Shown: in pieces, positions 8,201 to 16,368 of the stretch
How positions within the stretch are numbered: the stretch's first letter is position 1
Layout of the letters: each line of letters begins with the position of its first letter
Source: a virus
DNA length: 61,883 nt
Virus record (IMG/VR): IMGVR_UViG_3300044726_000045
Location: 1-61,883 of that record
Strand: one strand, 5' to 3'
Made by a program: the position numbers and the translations under genes
Notes under the pieces: generated by a model
What the model saw: the letters and a program-made list of their open reading frames with translations, nothing else
Database searches by the model: none
Told to the model about the DNA's origin: nothing

Positions 8201-10328
8201 GAGCAATGGTATTGGACGCCGCAACCACTTCCCCCGCCGCATTCTTCGCCACATAACTCGGATGGCTCTCGGTGTGGTTGCGACTCTCATGCACGGTGAA
8301 CGTGGGTGGCTCGGTGGGCAATGGCTTCAGTAGCCCTCGCTCCTTCCGAAGCTCATCCATTCGAAGCTCTGTCAGCTTCAGTGCGATGGCATGGGTGCGT
8401 GCATAGTTAGCATCGGAGTGTGTACCTTCCTTCACCCCTGTGGTCCACCGATCCGGTTCACCGGGCTTAGTAATGACATTCAGCTTATGCTCAATCATGA
8501 ATGACAGTTTGTCCCGGTCTAGTAGATTGTTCCACTCCGCACTGATCTGCTCCGATTCTAGTTGACTGACACGCTCTGAATAACTCTCTGACTCCAACGC
8601 CTTCTCGACTGCCTGTAGATAGTTCTCGTTGTAGGCGGCATCCCAGTGCTCTTTGACGATGTTCTTCTGTTCAAGCGTCAATTCTTCACCGGACGTAAAC
8701 CGCAACGCATCCAAATCCAACTCGACCGTGCCCCCGTGATTTTTCCTACCACTGGGATACCACCCCGCTTCTTCATGATCGCCAGCCCCATAATCGATGG
8801 TGTCAGGGTCCAGCGTCTTATGTAGACTCAGGGTCAACGGGAGTGTGGAGTCCGTGTCCTTGAAGGGCTTGGCGTGATCGAGTGTGGCAATCGTATCTTC
8901 GAAGGCTTTATCGAGAACACCTTGATTATCTCTCCCCACCTCAGCCCGAACCTCATCCTCCAATCCTCTCGTATCTACATCAAGGTTTCCATATTGCTCT
9001 TCCTCCCATGCAGAACGCACGGCATCTTGGGTGCTGTCATCCACTTCGTCCCATATCTTCGGCTCGGGAGTCTGGTCATACCTAGCCGTCTTCACCGCCT
9101 GTGGCAGAAGTTTCTCGACGGCTATGATCCCGGTCTTCGCCTGCTCAGCTAAGACAGGATCAGACGTAGCTGACCCTACTCGACCTGTCGCCGCGAATTG
9201 CCCACCCTCTGACGAGCCTCCGGGTTCTCGTGGGTGTTTACTCTCATCGAACGCCGCTTCCTTCTTGGCAACTGATTGCAATTTCTTCCACAGCGGCACG
9301 TCGGAGTAGGCGCGAACTTCGTGCAGGAAAGCGTCAGAGCCTGTAGTAACTAAGGCTTCTATTGGAATTTGTGCTGATGGAATGGTCAGCGTTTGAATGT
9401 CTTCAGGCTTCAGCTTCGCTAGATGCTCCTGTCGCCCAAACAGAATGGGATTCTTGAGAATGGGTATATCTGAATGCCCACGCAACTGCAAATACGCATT
9501 CAACGTATCCTTCATCAAACTGCGACGAAGCCGTTCCTTCTCTTCGGGGGCCAAGACACCAATGTGTCCATAGGTTTTCCCTCGATCTTCATCAGCATAC
9601 TTACCTGTGGGGTCAGATACCCACGCCCCTTTCAGGCCATGGACGTTCCCTTCCCAGAAATCCTTCGCATACCCTACGGCATTATCCAGCGACCCCTTGG
9701 GTAGCCCAGCTTCCTGTTCATCTTCTCGTGCCCACTTCTCCAAAACATCAATGTCTAGCTCACCTCGGGCAATCTGAACGGCTCTCCGCAACTCCCTCTG
9801 GATGACCGTAGCGTCCTCTCTGGACGACGTAAAGGACACGCCGAGTGCTTGGCCCCCGCCTAGCCCTCCGTCCTCTCTCAGCCCTAGCAGGACGCCTGAC
9901 GCCTCCACAGCCGGGGCATTTGTGGTGACGTGAAATAGCGTCTCTGGTAGCTTCTCACGGGGTATTGGCTCACCCGTCAAGAGCCGTCCTGACGGCTTCC
10001 CTGTTTGTGGGTCCAGCCACCGCCACGACTTCTCACCCCAACTCGACTCCTGCTCCACCTCAGAAGGCCGATTGAAGATACGTGGCTCACTAGCCTCAAT
10101 GAACTTGCCATCCTTGCCGCGTGGGTGGAGTGCTGCGTCAAACTTCTTGGTGAGACCACCCAGACCTTCAGGCTTCGATGGCTCTGGCGTCGTATAGAAC
10201 GCCACCCCACCATCATCGAAGACCACCTTCGCCATGGTGGCCCGTGCGGCTGGGACAGGGAGCCAGTTGTTGTCCAGATAGACAACAGTGCCTGACCGTC
10301 CGTGAACCGTGATGGGCTGCGGGATCAT
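5184..10328 (-). CDS. Giant polyvalent protein with three ART-like domains
   Basis: 1714 residues with five tag copies at about 62-77, 359-379, 1051-1065, 1227-1247 and 1503-1519. The tags divide it into modules. Residues 130-340 are ADP-ribosyltransferase-like (LFHVTTN, then GVSFTSS). Residues 810-1030 begin with VYRGLMLPGD, a second ART-like start. Residues 1066-1180 are PARP-like, starting AYHGTSNELAQKILKEGL directly at the end of tag 3. Residues 1300-1500 hold a conserved phage domain with VHDYFGHAAGGYGFGPRG. The last 200 residues are unrecognised. Such polyvalent proteins are thought to be injected or packaged effectors. The gene lies directly after the zincin gene (ATGA overlap), downstream of the portal. 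A Met around 1221 just before tag 4 could be an internal start. Confidence 0.75.
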   Translation of the reverse strand: MIPQPITVHGRSGTVVYLDNNWLPVPAARATMAKVVFDDGGVAFYTTPEPSKPEGLGGLTKKFDAALHPRGKDGKFIEASEPRIFNRPSEVEQESSWGEKSWRWLDPQTGKPSGRLLTGEPIPREKLPETLFHVTTNAPAVEASGVLLGLREDGGLGGGQALGVSFTSSREDATVIQRELRRAVQIARGELDIDVLEKWAREDEQEAGLPKGSLDNAVGYAKDFWEGNVHGLKGAWVSDPTGKYADEDRGKTYGHIGVLAPEEKERLRRSLMKDTLNAYLQLRGHSDIPILKNPILFGRQEHLAKLKPEDIQTLTIPSAQIPIEALVTTGSDAFLHEVRAYSDVPLWKKLQSVAKKEAAFDESKHPREPGGSSEGGQFAATGRVGSATSDPVLAEQAKTGIIAVEKLLPQAVKTARYDQTPEPKIWDEVDDSTQDAVRSAWEEEQYGNLDVDTRGLEDEVRAEVGRDNQGVLDKAFEDTIATLDHAKPFKDTDSTLPLTLSLHKTLDPDTIDYGAGDHEEAGWYPSGRKNHGGTVELDLDALRFTSGEELTLEQKNIVKEHWDAAYNENYLQAVEKALESESYSERVSQLESEQISAEWNNLLDRDKLSFMIEHKLNVITKPGEPDRWTTGVKEGTHSDANYARTHAIALKLTELRMDELRKERGLLKPLPTEPPTFTVHESRNHTESHPSYVAKNAAGEVVAASNTIAQVTQNAKDWATNQMTLSDDLSSKKIISEVWESWKVKSGEGLGLSLQLAAARELGGHHRMTPGEVEYAELDAKSVGGIETLQAYVRAQWEVTQMVMKKAGEDKIDVYRGLMLPGDVVRTTPREMFTPNAKPVAPPANVKALHRKEPGREKEEYVTFDYMGEHFVVEKEVVMVRPKEDIDPGETDVAEIETTEAAVQRRVAAYHESTQGRALAFIKLPALQLKRAGAQSTTGTADVANDWGGVGDLPPDPVRVVLRIEAPPTSVLSLPVYGENNQSEHESVLLGTRDRWLWDAWRDRAPLFKNITVTTGGQMAQKADTLVIDLQAEDRGKPHWMSSVDWSTVQKFDESQHPRDGKGRFAYHGTSNELAQKILKEGLKPLSEMDRSSPVGKGFASTSEKVALSYAAMASNDSVDTITVIVFKPEASRYFQPANKHAFGPSGSWAQARRTEMSSTETVPPEMIHEVRQYQLADVVAALGPQGGKQYADWESSLEDVDPVKVVKKQEQVIYVAFLTMSEAVLKWDASKHPREPKGGPSGGQFTEGVGQGGEKAPQPHARTGSGRGGTVPAKATTGRPEAVPEVQAVADAYNAKHGLPPVQHDYVTLDEARAGTIADAYDALPLDDSGNPEVREAYKALAQEVRQQFDHIVKSGVTFTPWAKEGQPYQNSAEMVEDIRTNQHMFFYTGGEPNMFMAAHDSETGLTTNDMFRAVHDYFGHAAGGYGFGPRGEENAWRSHSQMLSASARRALTTETRGQNSWVNFGRHNYDAEGNYKKIPPQQRPFATQKTALLPESYAVMKWDESQHPRDDEGQFTRVAMTSQRPVYDPEHKENKVVFQHMGEFKKALSALPGVSRVSVKPGVGGWDGGSESMWQVYYRGNGEARKLVARTAKAFNQDSVLILKKCGGQDCQPAVELSFEGGVDTTTREYIHGILVKNGITGWTWMKRDGKTLLRMVSVPQWGGVAEKHQKDTVTISQKLRSAGLENHRRVHKVRVEVMEREGENSYDRFIG
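9266..9281. repeat. GCAAYYRRTTGC palindrome, copy 2
   Basis: Core GCAACTGATTGC inside the 1714-residue gene, read there as L-Q-S-V-A, just before tag 2. Confidence 0.7.
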
Positions 10329-12415
10329 GACACCAGTTCCTTAATCCGCGCCTGCCGTGCTCGGTGCCACGTATACATCCCGCTCGTCATCTTCACCCAT
10401 GGTGAATCGAGACTCGGCGTGTGCTCTTCATACGCCCACGACTTCGGGTGGCGTAAATACCGGGTTACCTCTGCAATGGTTTCGTTGATCGCCGTGTCAT
10501 ACGATCCGTTACGACTCTTTACCGCTTCCGGGGTCCAGTACGACTTCGCGTAGGCACTATGCCCGTTCTCCTTGACCATCTCGGCTGAGATGCCGGAGAA
10601 GATATTCGCAGGGCCACCCGACAATCCAGACAGCGCCATGGATGCCGGGAACTCCTTGGCCATCTCTTCGTAGTATTCCGGTTTCAGTTTCCGGTAGGAA
10701 TGAATCACCACATCCCCAGCCACACCACCAAACCGCTCGTGATACCACGCCGTATGATTCTGGCCATCAGGAGTGACGGCCTTCGCCAGATATCGCTGGA
10801 ACTCCCGGTCGGCCACACTCTTCATCGTGTGCCAGACGAAATGGGATAGCTCATGGCTCACGATGCCCCGCACTATCGACGCATCACCATAACTCAAGTC
10901 ACGCACATTGATTTCAATCTGCTCGTTAGATGGTTGATAGTGACCGGCCTCGGTGAACTGCTTATCACCCACCATGAATGACGGCGGGTCTTTGTCCACC
11001 ACGTTGATGTGCCACGGACTCACGCCCATCTTCTCGGCTTCGCTGTTCGCCAGATTCGTCACCACCTCGATCTTCATGAGGGGTGTCTGGGCCTTCAGTG
11101 CGGCATCAGCATCCAGTTGCTTCATCTCAGCGGCTTTGAGTGCCGCCTTGGTCTTTAGATACTCGGGATCACTGAAGACTCTCTCTTCCACGGCGGCAAT
11201 GTTGGCCGTGTCATCAGGATTGAATGGTTTGGTTTCTTCCACAAACCGATCCCACGCACGATTGGCATGGGGTAGATGGGCTTCTTTCGCCGCAAAGAAT
11301 TCATCATCAGCGGCCATTACTGCGGCATTCAAGTCAGACCACTTCTTCCGCTCGGGACCACCACCCTCCATGTCATCTGGCTCTTCACCCGGCTGACGGA
11401 GCGTGCCTGACCGTGCAAACTGCCCTTCCTTGTCTCTGGGATGCTTACGCTCATCCCATGCCGCCTTCGTATTTAGCTTGTGAAACGCACGCTCCGACCA
11501 ATTCTTGAGTTGTGATGGCTCGACGGGCGTCTGAAGCTGACCACTCTGATAGGAGTCAAAATCATTCTCACCCTGCGGCGACATATCGATTCGAATAACC
11601 TGAGCTTTGTATTCGATGTTCCAGTCGTCCGCGATGATGCGTGCCTGTTGTATGGTCAGTGGAGCTTTAATCTCGACACCACCATACTGACCCGCTGAAT
11701 ACCTCACCACACCTGCCGCCATCACGGCCCCAAGATTTGGTGGGAAGCCTTGGCCTTCCTGTGTCAGTGCCTCAAACACCACGTCGGAGTGTTCTCGCAC
11801 CTGACTGGCGAGTCGAGTGCCATCAGGCAACAAGAGCTTCGTCTTCCTCGGCTCATCGGTGATGGTGACGGGCTGGTAGTCCTCATGCTCATGCTTGTTC
11901 AATCCCTTGGCTCTATCCAATAGACGGGACACGATACGTGCAGAGCGCGTCCACTGGCCTTCCTTATCTCTGGGCTGTGCTGGGTCAAACGCCACCTTCA
12001 GACTAGCGGCTTTAGTCTTGGCTTCATCCTCTGCAATTGATTGCAATGCCTCGGCCTGAATCTGTGCGGTGGCATTGAATTCCAGATACTGGAGAATGTT
12101 ATTGGTGGTTTGCTTCAGGAAGGTATCGAAGCTGCCGACGCCTACAAAACTTGGCTTCCCCTTGGCCACCATATTGGCCCCGAACACACCAAGGGAAAGG
12201 AGCATGTAGGTGATCCATTCCCTGTTTTCTGTCCCCACTTCCGCCATGTCAAGGTCAGTGACCAGACGGCGTGCTTCATCCCATTTATGGTCCAGACAGG
12301 CGTGGGTAATGGCTGCGTAGGTGGGGGCTGACTGAATACGCCATGACCTGAGAAGACGGCGTTGGAACGCCTTCTCCAGAGCGATATACGTTCTCAGGTC
12401 TACAGTCTTCGCCAC
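10325..12415 (-). CDS. Tagged minor head protein with zincin domain
   Basis: 696 residues from a GTG start. The N-terminal 130 residues are helical and probably dock on the portal or head. Tags lie at 140-156 (FDPAQPRDKEGQWTR) and 318-336 (WDERKHPRDKEGQFAR). A zinc metallopeptidase motif H521-E-L-S-H525 follows in the C-terminal half. The region between the tags has no recognised domain. The gene is directly downstream of the portal gene, the usual place for minor head proteins. A phage-delivered or assembly protease is likely; the substrate is unknown. The start is supported by GAGG 12 bases upstream, which is rather far. Confidence 0.7.
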   Translation of the reverse strand: MAKTVDLRTYIALEKAFQRRLLRSWRIQSAPTYAAITHACLDHKWDEARRLVTDLDMAEVGTENREWITYMLLSLGVFGANMVAKGKPSFVGVGSFDTFLKQTTNNILQYLEFNATAQIQAEALQSIAEDEAKTKAASLKVAFDPAQPRDKEGQWTRSARIVSRLLDRAKGLNKHEHEDYQPVTITDEPRKTKLLLPDGTRLASQVREHSDVVFEALTQEGQGFPPNLGAVMAAGVVRYSAGQYGGVEIKAPLTIQQARIIADDWNIEYKAQVIRIDMSPQGENDFDSYQSGQLQTPVEPSQLKNWSERAFHKLNTKAAWDERKHPRDKEGQFARSGTLRQPGEEPDDMEGGGPERKKWSDLNAAVMAADDEFFAAKEAHLPHANRAWDRFVEETKPFNPDDTANIAAVEERVFSDPEYLKTKAALKAAEMKQLDADAALKAQTPLMKIEVVTNLANSEAEKMGVSPWHINVVDKDPPSFMVGDKQFTEAGHYQPSNEQIEINVRDLSYGDASIVRGIVSHELSHFVWHTMKSVADREFQRYLAKAVTPDGQNHTAWYHERFGGVAGDVVIHSYRKLKPEYYEEMAKEFPASMALSGLSGGPANIFSGISAEMVKENGHSAYAKSYWTPEAVKSRNGSYDTAINETIAEVTRYLRHPKSWAYEEHTPSLDSPWVKMTSGMYTWHRARQARIKELVS
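12031..12046. repeat. GCAAYYRRTTGC palindrome, copy 3
   Basis: Core GCAATTGATTGC inside the zincin gene, read as L-Q-S-I-A, about 15 codons before its first tag. Confidence 0.7.
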
Positions 12416-12424
12416 GGGATGTGG

Positions 12425-14308
12425 CTACCTCGACGCCGCGACAATCGTAGACAGGTCCGCATCATCAGACCCGAACACCACCATGGCGAGGAGACTGTTG
12501 AATGCTCTCAGGTCATCCGGCACCAATGACTCGACCTGTGCATTGATCTCCTCAGCGCCTTCCGCCGTCATCTCTTGTTTCTTGGCCAGATTCGGCATCA
12601 ATCCCTGATACATCGCGTAGTCCTGCACCAACGCCAGCAAATCCGCCGCCGCTTTTCTTTCCCTCGGTTTGGCGATGATCTTCTGCCCCGGCTTGGGCTT
12701 CGGGTGCATCTCATCACCCGGCTTCAGCACGACGTGCGTCTCTTCCTTCTCCTTGGGTGGCTTCGGCTCGGGCTTCGTTCCCGCCTTCACTTCCTCAATG
12801 TGTGCTGGGAGCTTGCCTGAATCCATCTCATCAGCGGTCGGCGTGTTCTTCAGTGGCATGTTGTCTGGCCCCACACCCTGTGCAGGCATCTCGGCCAACT
12901 CCAGCGCCATGCTGCTGACCGTGTTGATCTCCTTCAGGTAGCTCTCTCGGGTGGCAAGGGTGGCTGACAACTCCAGCGCCTTCAACTGGGTCTCCACATC
13001 CTTCAGCGTGATGGGCTTGGACTTGAACACGAGTGTCTTCAGCCCTAGCTCCTTCATGATGGTCTTGTTGACCATCTCATCGAACTCGGCACGCTCTGGC
13101 AGGAATACTTGGGCCTCGGCCACCATATAGCTCACCTGTGCGGTGGCGAAGTTGTAGTCAGACGCATAGCCAAGGAATAGTGGTGGCAGTCTGAAGCCGA
13201 TCCGGACATGCTCCTTGGTGGACTCATCGTACTGGGTATACATGGCGTCTTGAGACTGGGCACTGCCAAATCTCTCGACCTTCACATCGACCTTGCCTGC
13301 CGCATCCAGTGAACCACTGGATGACTGAACCTCAACCACCACCGCTCGGTTCTTGTTCTTATTCAAACCCGACAGGTACATGCGAAGCTGGTCAGACGTA
13401 TCCTTGATGAGCGTGCCACCCTGAATAAACACGATGGCCGGGGGCAGGCCACCAGCATCCAAGAACTGAAGGTTCTGTTCCTCAGCCGCACGGGAACCAA
13501 TGACCGATGGAAGCTGGTTGATCCAGCGCGGGAGCCAGTAAGGCGTGGTCACGTCAGGGTTAATACCCAGACACAGCAACTCCGACCCACGCTGCTCCGG
13601 TGGGACTTTCTTGCCTTCTTCTTCCCAATCGCCTGTGTCTCGGTTAATATGACGGGTCGTCCCGAACTCGCGGTAGTAAACCTGCTGCTTCAACGCCACA
13701 GTCTGGGCGAACCTTCGTTCGCGTTCCCAGATGAGCAGTTCCACTTCCTTCCCATCACGCATGACCTTCTTCTTGACCTGAATGGGCTTGTCCAGCTTCA
13801 CCATGCGTATGTGAGCCGTCTCCACGCTCCTGAGACCCACGACCTCTTCGGCCATGTTCCTGAGCACTTCAATGAATCCATACCCCACCGACTCCATCTG
13901 CCGCCGCAACTTGCGACGGATCGACACCATGGAGATGTTCGGGTACGGCTCTTCGAAAAATGCCTTGGCCTTCTTCTCCTCGTCCTTGTTGATGTCCTTG
14001 CCTTCCTCCACCGGGACAAATTCGTGCCCTGTGCCATCGATGTTGACTTCCATCGCTTCGATGCACTGGTTCAGGACATTGTTGGTTTGGACAAGGTTGA
14101 GTAAGACATTGGGTTCGAATGGCGGCATCAGGAACAGATTGTTCTGACTGCCTGACGTGAAATAGAGGCTTGACCATTCGTCCTCTAGTTCGACGGCGCT
14201 ATGCGCCATCACCATCCACGTTTCACCCTTGATGACCTTCTGGATGAACGTAATCTTGTGCTCGGGCCGGTCAGACTTGGACGCGGTGTCCCCAATCAAC
14301 TTCAGCAT
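12425..14308 (-). CDS. Portal protein, PBSX/P2-like
   Basis: The product is 627 residues. Features typical of PBSX-family portals include PPFEPNVLLNLVQTNNVLNQ near the N terminus, the segment around WLPRWINQLPSVIGSRAAEEQN, and RIGFRLPPLFLGY in the core. The portal forms the dodecameric DNA channel at one capsid vertex and binds terminase. The C-terminal 120 residues are Lys/Pro rich (KPEPKPPKEKEE) and extend beyond the core. AGGTGG precedes the ATG. The gene follows a 76-bp non-coding gap with a promoter and is followed by minor-head genes, which supports the call. Confidence 0.88.
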   Translation of the reverse strand: MLKLIGDTASKSDRPEHKITFIQKVIKGETWMVMAHSAVELEDEWSSLYFTSGSQNNLFLMPPFEPNVLLNLVQTNNVLNQCIEAMEVNIDGTGHEFVPVEEGKDINKDEEKKAKAFFEEPYPNISMVSIRRKLRRQMESVGYGFIEVLRNMAEEVVGLRSVETAHIRMVKLDKPIQVKKKVMRDGKEVELLIWERERRFAQTVALKQQVYYREFGTTRHINRDTGDWEEEGKKVPPEQRGSELLCLGINPDVTTPYWLPRWINQLPSVIGSRAAEEQNLQFLDAGGLPPAIVFIQGGTLIKDTSDQLRMYLSGLNKNKNRAVVVEVQSSSGSLDAAGKVDVKVERFGSAQSQDAMYTQYDESTKEHVRIGFRLPPLFLGYASDYNFATAQVSYMVAEAQVFLPERAEFDEMVNKTIMKELGLKTLVFKSKPITLKDVETQLKALELSATLATRESYLKEINTVSSMALELAEMPAQGVGPDNMPLKNTPTADEMDSGKLPAHIEEVKAGTKPEPKPPKEKEETHVVLKPGDEMHPKPKPGQKIIAKPRERKAAADLLALVQDYAMYQGLMPNLAKKQEMTAEGAEEINAQVESLVPDDLRAFNSLLAMVVFGSDDADLSTIVAASR

Positions 14309-14352
14309 AGGCCACCTGACAAATCATGCCTTGCAATTAAAGAAGATTGTTC

Positions 14353-14381
14353 AGTCTACGGATTTTTGCACTCAATTGCAA
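14353..14381 (-). promoter_or_regulatory. Portal promoter with overlapping palindrome
   Basis: On the minus strand TTGCAA (14376-14381) and TAGACT (14353-14358) are 17 bp apart. A degenerate copy of the genome-wide palindrome (14366-14381) covers the -35 box, so a protein bound there would occlude RNA polymerase. The start site is about 35 bases upstream of the portal ATG. Confidence 0.6.
14366..14381. repeat. Degenerate palindrome over portal -35
   Basis: TTGCAC-TCAA-TTGCAA, one mismatch in the GCAAYYRRTTGC core. It coincides with the portal promoter -35 box. Confidence 0.55.
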
Positions 14382-14384
14382 TGA

Positions 14385-14612
14385 CTAACATCTCACCAAG
14401 AAGTGAGTGCGCTTCGGATCGTCAGCACACCTAATCGGCCCCACGATGGCGTCATTCCCTCGGATCACCATCATCCACCCAAATTCTGTCCCGGCTGGGT
14501 TGTTGCTGTTGCAGTGCTCCAGAATCTCTTCATCCGTGGCTTCCGACACCGCGCACACACGCATATGGCAGAATCCCACAATCGGAGCCACCGTCTCGAT
14601 ACGCTTCGACAT
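14385..14612 (-). CDS. Small conserved phage protein, 75 aa
   Basis: The start at 14612 is chosen because GGGGTGAAG lies 3-5 bases upstream; the longer frame to 14714 overlaps the neighbouring gene. The product contains HCNSNNPAGTEFGW, which resembles a Cys-Asn-x-x-Asn-Pro-x-Gly-Thr pattern I recall from small actinobacteriophage proteins. The function is unknown. It is the last gene before the portal promoter and belongs to the small-gene cluster rather than the head operon. Confidence 0.65.
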   Translation of the reverse strand: MSKRIETVAPIVGFCHMRVCAVSEATDEEILEHCNSNNPAGTEFGWMMVIRGNDAIVGPIRCADDPKRTHFLVRC

Positions 14613-14616
14613 GACT

Positions 14617-14823
14617 TCACCCCAACGGATTCTGATACCGACTGCCCCATGGTTTGTAGGCGTTCGGGTCTTTCTTCGACTCGTCGGCTGACAGCGGCAC
14701 CACACGCCGTTCACCCAGAATCATGCCCTCTCGCGGCGGTCCACTCTTCTCAAGAGCAGCGGCCTCGGTATCGGCTTCCACGATGTAGGCCGTCGTCCAG
14801 ACTTCATACATCACCCACTTCAT
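14617..14823 (-). CDS. Hypothetical protein, 68 aa
   Basis: The product begins MKWVMYEVWTTAYIVEADTEAAALE. A beta strand followed by an A-D-T-x-x-A-A-A pattern resembles the product at 41995-42198, so the two may be distant paralogues of a small ferredoxin-like-fold phage family. The start overlaps the stop of the DUF3268-like gene (ATGA). The function is unknown. Confidence 0.6.
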   Translation of the reverse strand: MKWVMYEVWTTAYIVEADTEAAALEKSGPPREGMILGERRVVPLSADESKKDPNAYKPWGSRYQNPLG

Positions 14824-15179
14824 GACTTACTCCCAAACTCTTGAATGACACGCTGGCATTCGGCTTCATCCATGTGGCCAATGTGGGCATGTCGTTTACT
14901 GCCCATCACCTCGGACAATTTCTTGTAGGCTTGGCTTCGCTTAATTCCCTCACGCTTCCACCAGCCATCAAAGGCCGCATGCGCCTTGATACGTGCTCTC
15001 CTCATGCTCTCGGTGGCCAGTGACCCCTTCGGTGCTCCTGAGTCTTTGTGCGCCCCGACTCGACGTGTGCATCCTTGGTGGGGGCACATCCAGACACGAC
15101 CAAACGAATGCCCATGGTAGATCACGGCGTCATCCACCAACACCGCTTCGACGTCATGCTCTGGGCATTTCAGACTCAC
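14820..15179 (-). CDS. DUF3268-like zinc-finger protein
   Basis: 119 residues. CPEHDVEAVLVDDAVIYHGHSFGRVWMCP is followed by CTRRVGAHKDSGAPKGSLA, then helices with AHAAFDGWW, SQAYKKLSEVMG and HIGHMDEAECQRV. This order of Cys/His pairs and the A-H-x-x-F-D-x-x-W, H-I-G and C-x-x-V elements matches the zinc-finger-containing DUF3268 family found in phages and prophages. The biochemical role is unknown. It overlaps both neighbours by 4 bases. Confidence 0.8.
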   Translation of the reverse strand: MSLKCPEHDVEAVLVDDAVIYHGHSFGRVWMCPHQGCTRRVGAHKDSGAPKGSLATESMRRARIKAHAAFDGWWKREGIKRSQAYKKLSEVMGSKRHAHIGHMDEAECQRVIQEFGSKS

Positions 15180-15364
15180 GACTTTTTCTCCACAGATTTC
15201 GGGTAATATGTCTGGCCCATAATGGACAGGGTTCGCCGCCAGTTCTTTTCATCGAAGCAGTCCTCACTGCACACCCCAGCCGTGAACTTCTGCCATGGGG
15301 CGGTGACGGATGCTTCGTAGTCCACCCCACAGATGCAACATTTCAACGGCATCTTAGAGAACAT
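15176..15364 (-). CDS. Small zinc-ribbon protein
   Basis: The start is set at 15364 (MFSKMPLKCC), where AGAGG lies upstream; the longer frame covers the preceding gene. The 62-residue product has C-C-I-C-G near the N terminus and C-S-E-D-C later, which can form a zinc ribbon. It overlaps the upstream gene by 11 bases in another frame. The function is unknown; it belongs to a run of small zinc proteins. Confidence 0.6.
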   Translation of the reverse strand: MFSKMPLKCCICGVDYEASVTAPWQKFTAGVCSEDCFDEKNWRRTLSIMGQTYYPKSVEKKS

Positions 15365-15536
15365 GGACCTCTTCCCATTCCCCATCACGGGGCAGAAGAA
15401 ACTGTTCTTTCTCGGCCTCCGTGAATATGGTCGCGTCCGTCTTCGACGTCCACCCAAATTCATTCGACCAGTACAACGCCATCTCGCGTCTGACCAGTCT
15501 GCGTCTCGGTTTCCGGTTTCGAATGACCCATGGCAT
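15354..15536 (-). CDS. Hypothetical protein, 60 aa
   Basis: The start is at 15536 with AGAGGA upstream. The product is MPWVIRNRKPRRRLVRREMA followed by ALYWSNEFGW and an acidic tail. The strongly basic N terminus could bind nucleic acid. No family is recognised. It is tightly packed between its neighbours in the small-gene cluster. Confidence 0.5.
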   Translation of the reverse strand: MPWVIRNRKPRRRLVRREMALYWSNEFGWTSKTDATIFTEAEKEQFLLPRDGEWEEVHVL

Positions 15537-15537
15537 G

Positions 15538-15798
15538 TTATTGGTCCTCTTGGTCCTCTTCTGTTGGACGATCCCACCCCGGATTATCTCCAAACACCTT
15601 GCCCCACCATGGGCGTCGATGCCATGCCGCGTGAGCGTGGCACCAGCGGCTCCGTTCGAAGCACCCCATGATGGCCCACTCACGGCCCATCGTCTCCCAC
15701 CGCTTGGCGACGGTCTCGGGGTCACGCCACTGTTCCTTCATGGCGTCCCACCACTGCCGCCACGTCATGGGTGGCTGAGGATCGATGAGCATCAGCAT
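15538..15798 (-). CDS. Hypothetical Trp-rich protein, 86 aa
   Basis: The ATG at 15796-15798 overlaps the upstream TGA as TGATG, with AGGAAG upstream. The product is rich in Trp (TWRQWWDAMKEQW, HRRPWWGKVFGDNPGW). No family is recognised. The overlap indicates translational coupling to the 56-residue gene before it. Confidence 0.55.
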   Translation of the reverse strand: MLMLIDPQPPMTWRQWWDAMKEQWRDPETVAKRWETMGREWAIMGCFERSRWCHAHAAWHRRPWWGKVFGDNPGWDRPTEEDQEDQ

Positions 15799-15968
15799 CA
15801 CTTCCTGCGGTATTCCAGTGTCGCATTCCCCTTCACACGCCACCGGTCAGCCGGAAACTTGATCGCCATGGCAAGACGATACTTCTCGGCGTCCTTGAAC
15901 GTGTCGAACACCTTCTCGTCCACCACGTTTCCCGTGTCACGATTGTAGCCCTGCACCACGTATGGCAT
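15798..15968 (-). CDS. Small hypothetical protein, 56 aa
   Basis: Found by eye between annotated frames. ATG at 15966-15968 directly follows the TAA of the upstream 30-residue peptide. The product begins MPYVVQGYNRDTGNVVDEKV and contains DTFKDAEKYRLAMAIKFPADRW, a small alpha/beta-like pattern. It ends at TGA 15798-15800, coupled to the next gene. No family is recognised, but both ends fit the compact gene layout. Confidence 0.6.
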   Translation of the reverse strand: MPYVVQGYNRDTGNVVDEKVFDTFKDAEKYRLAMAIKFPADRWRVKGNATLEYRRK

Positions 15969-16061
15969 TTACTTCACCGGCTTGAATGACTTCCACACCG
16001 CCACCACACCAATGACGACGGCCACCACCCACTCGGCCACCAATATCTCGTCCAGTATCAC
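15969..16061 (-). CDS. Tiny membrane peptide, 30 aa
   Basis: Starts at GTG 16059-16061, overlapping the upstream TGA as GTGA, with GGAGG 5 bases before it. The product is one predicted transmembrane helix (VAEWVVAVVIGVVAVW) with an acidic N terminus and KSFKPVK tail. It is similar in size and layout to tiny peptides at 49581-49673 and 41915-42022. It could act on the host membrane or modulate a partner protein. Very short, so confidence is limited. Confidence 0.5.
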   Translation of the reverse strand: MILDEILVAEWVVAVVIGVVAVWKSFKPVK

Positions 16062-16240
16062 GACTTCCTCCACAAGTCCGTTACCTTCACGGACCCGGCT
16101 TCACGAACTCGCCTTTCGTAATCGGTCTCCTTCGGGCCTCCAGCCAGCACGCGCAATATCCGCATGGCGCGGTCGTAGCCATCATCGGTGCCAAACAACC
16201 GCATGGCTTCTCTGATCTTTGCGCGTTCCTGCCACGTCAT
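16058..16240 (-). CDS. Hypothetical protein, 60 aa
   Basis: Helical, charged small protein starting MTWQERAKIREAMRLFGTDD. No catalytic motif. It overlaps both neighbours by four bases. The function is unknown. Confidence 0.6.
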   Translation of the reverse strand: MTWQERAKIREAMRLFGTDDGYDRAMRILRVLAGGPKETDYERRVREAGSVKVTDLWRKS

Positions 16241-16368
16241 GGTTTACGTTTTCCTTTGGCCACTGGTATCCCCAACCTCTTGGCTATTCTCTCGACCTGT
16301 TTACGGGTCTGTCCGTTTCTGATTTGACGATACCCTGTCGTGTTCGTGTGTCTCCGTGACCGCTTCAT
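16237..16368 (-). CDS. Very basic small protein, 43 aa
   Basis: The start at 16368 has AAGGAAG upstream. The product, beginning MKRSRRHTNTTGYRQIRNGQ, has many Lys/Arg residues and ends AKGKRKP, so nucleic-acid binding is plausible. Its first 68 bases overlap the end of the upstream zinc protein in another frame, so one of the two ends may be misassigned. Confidence 0.45.
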   Translation of the reverse strand: MKRSRRHTNTTGYRQIRNGQTRKQVERIAKRLGIPVAKGKRKP

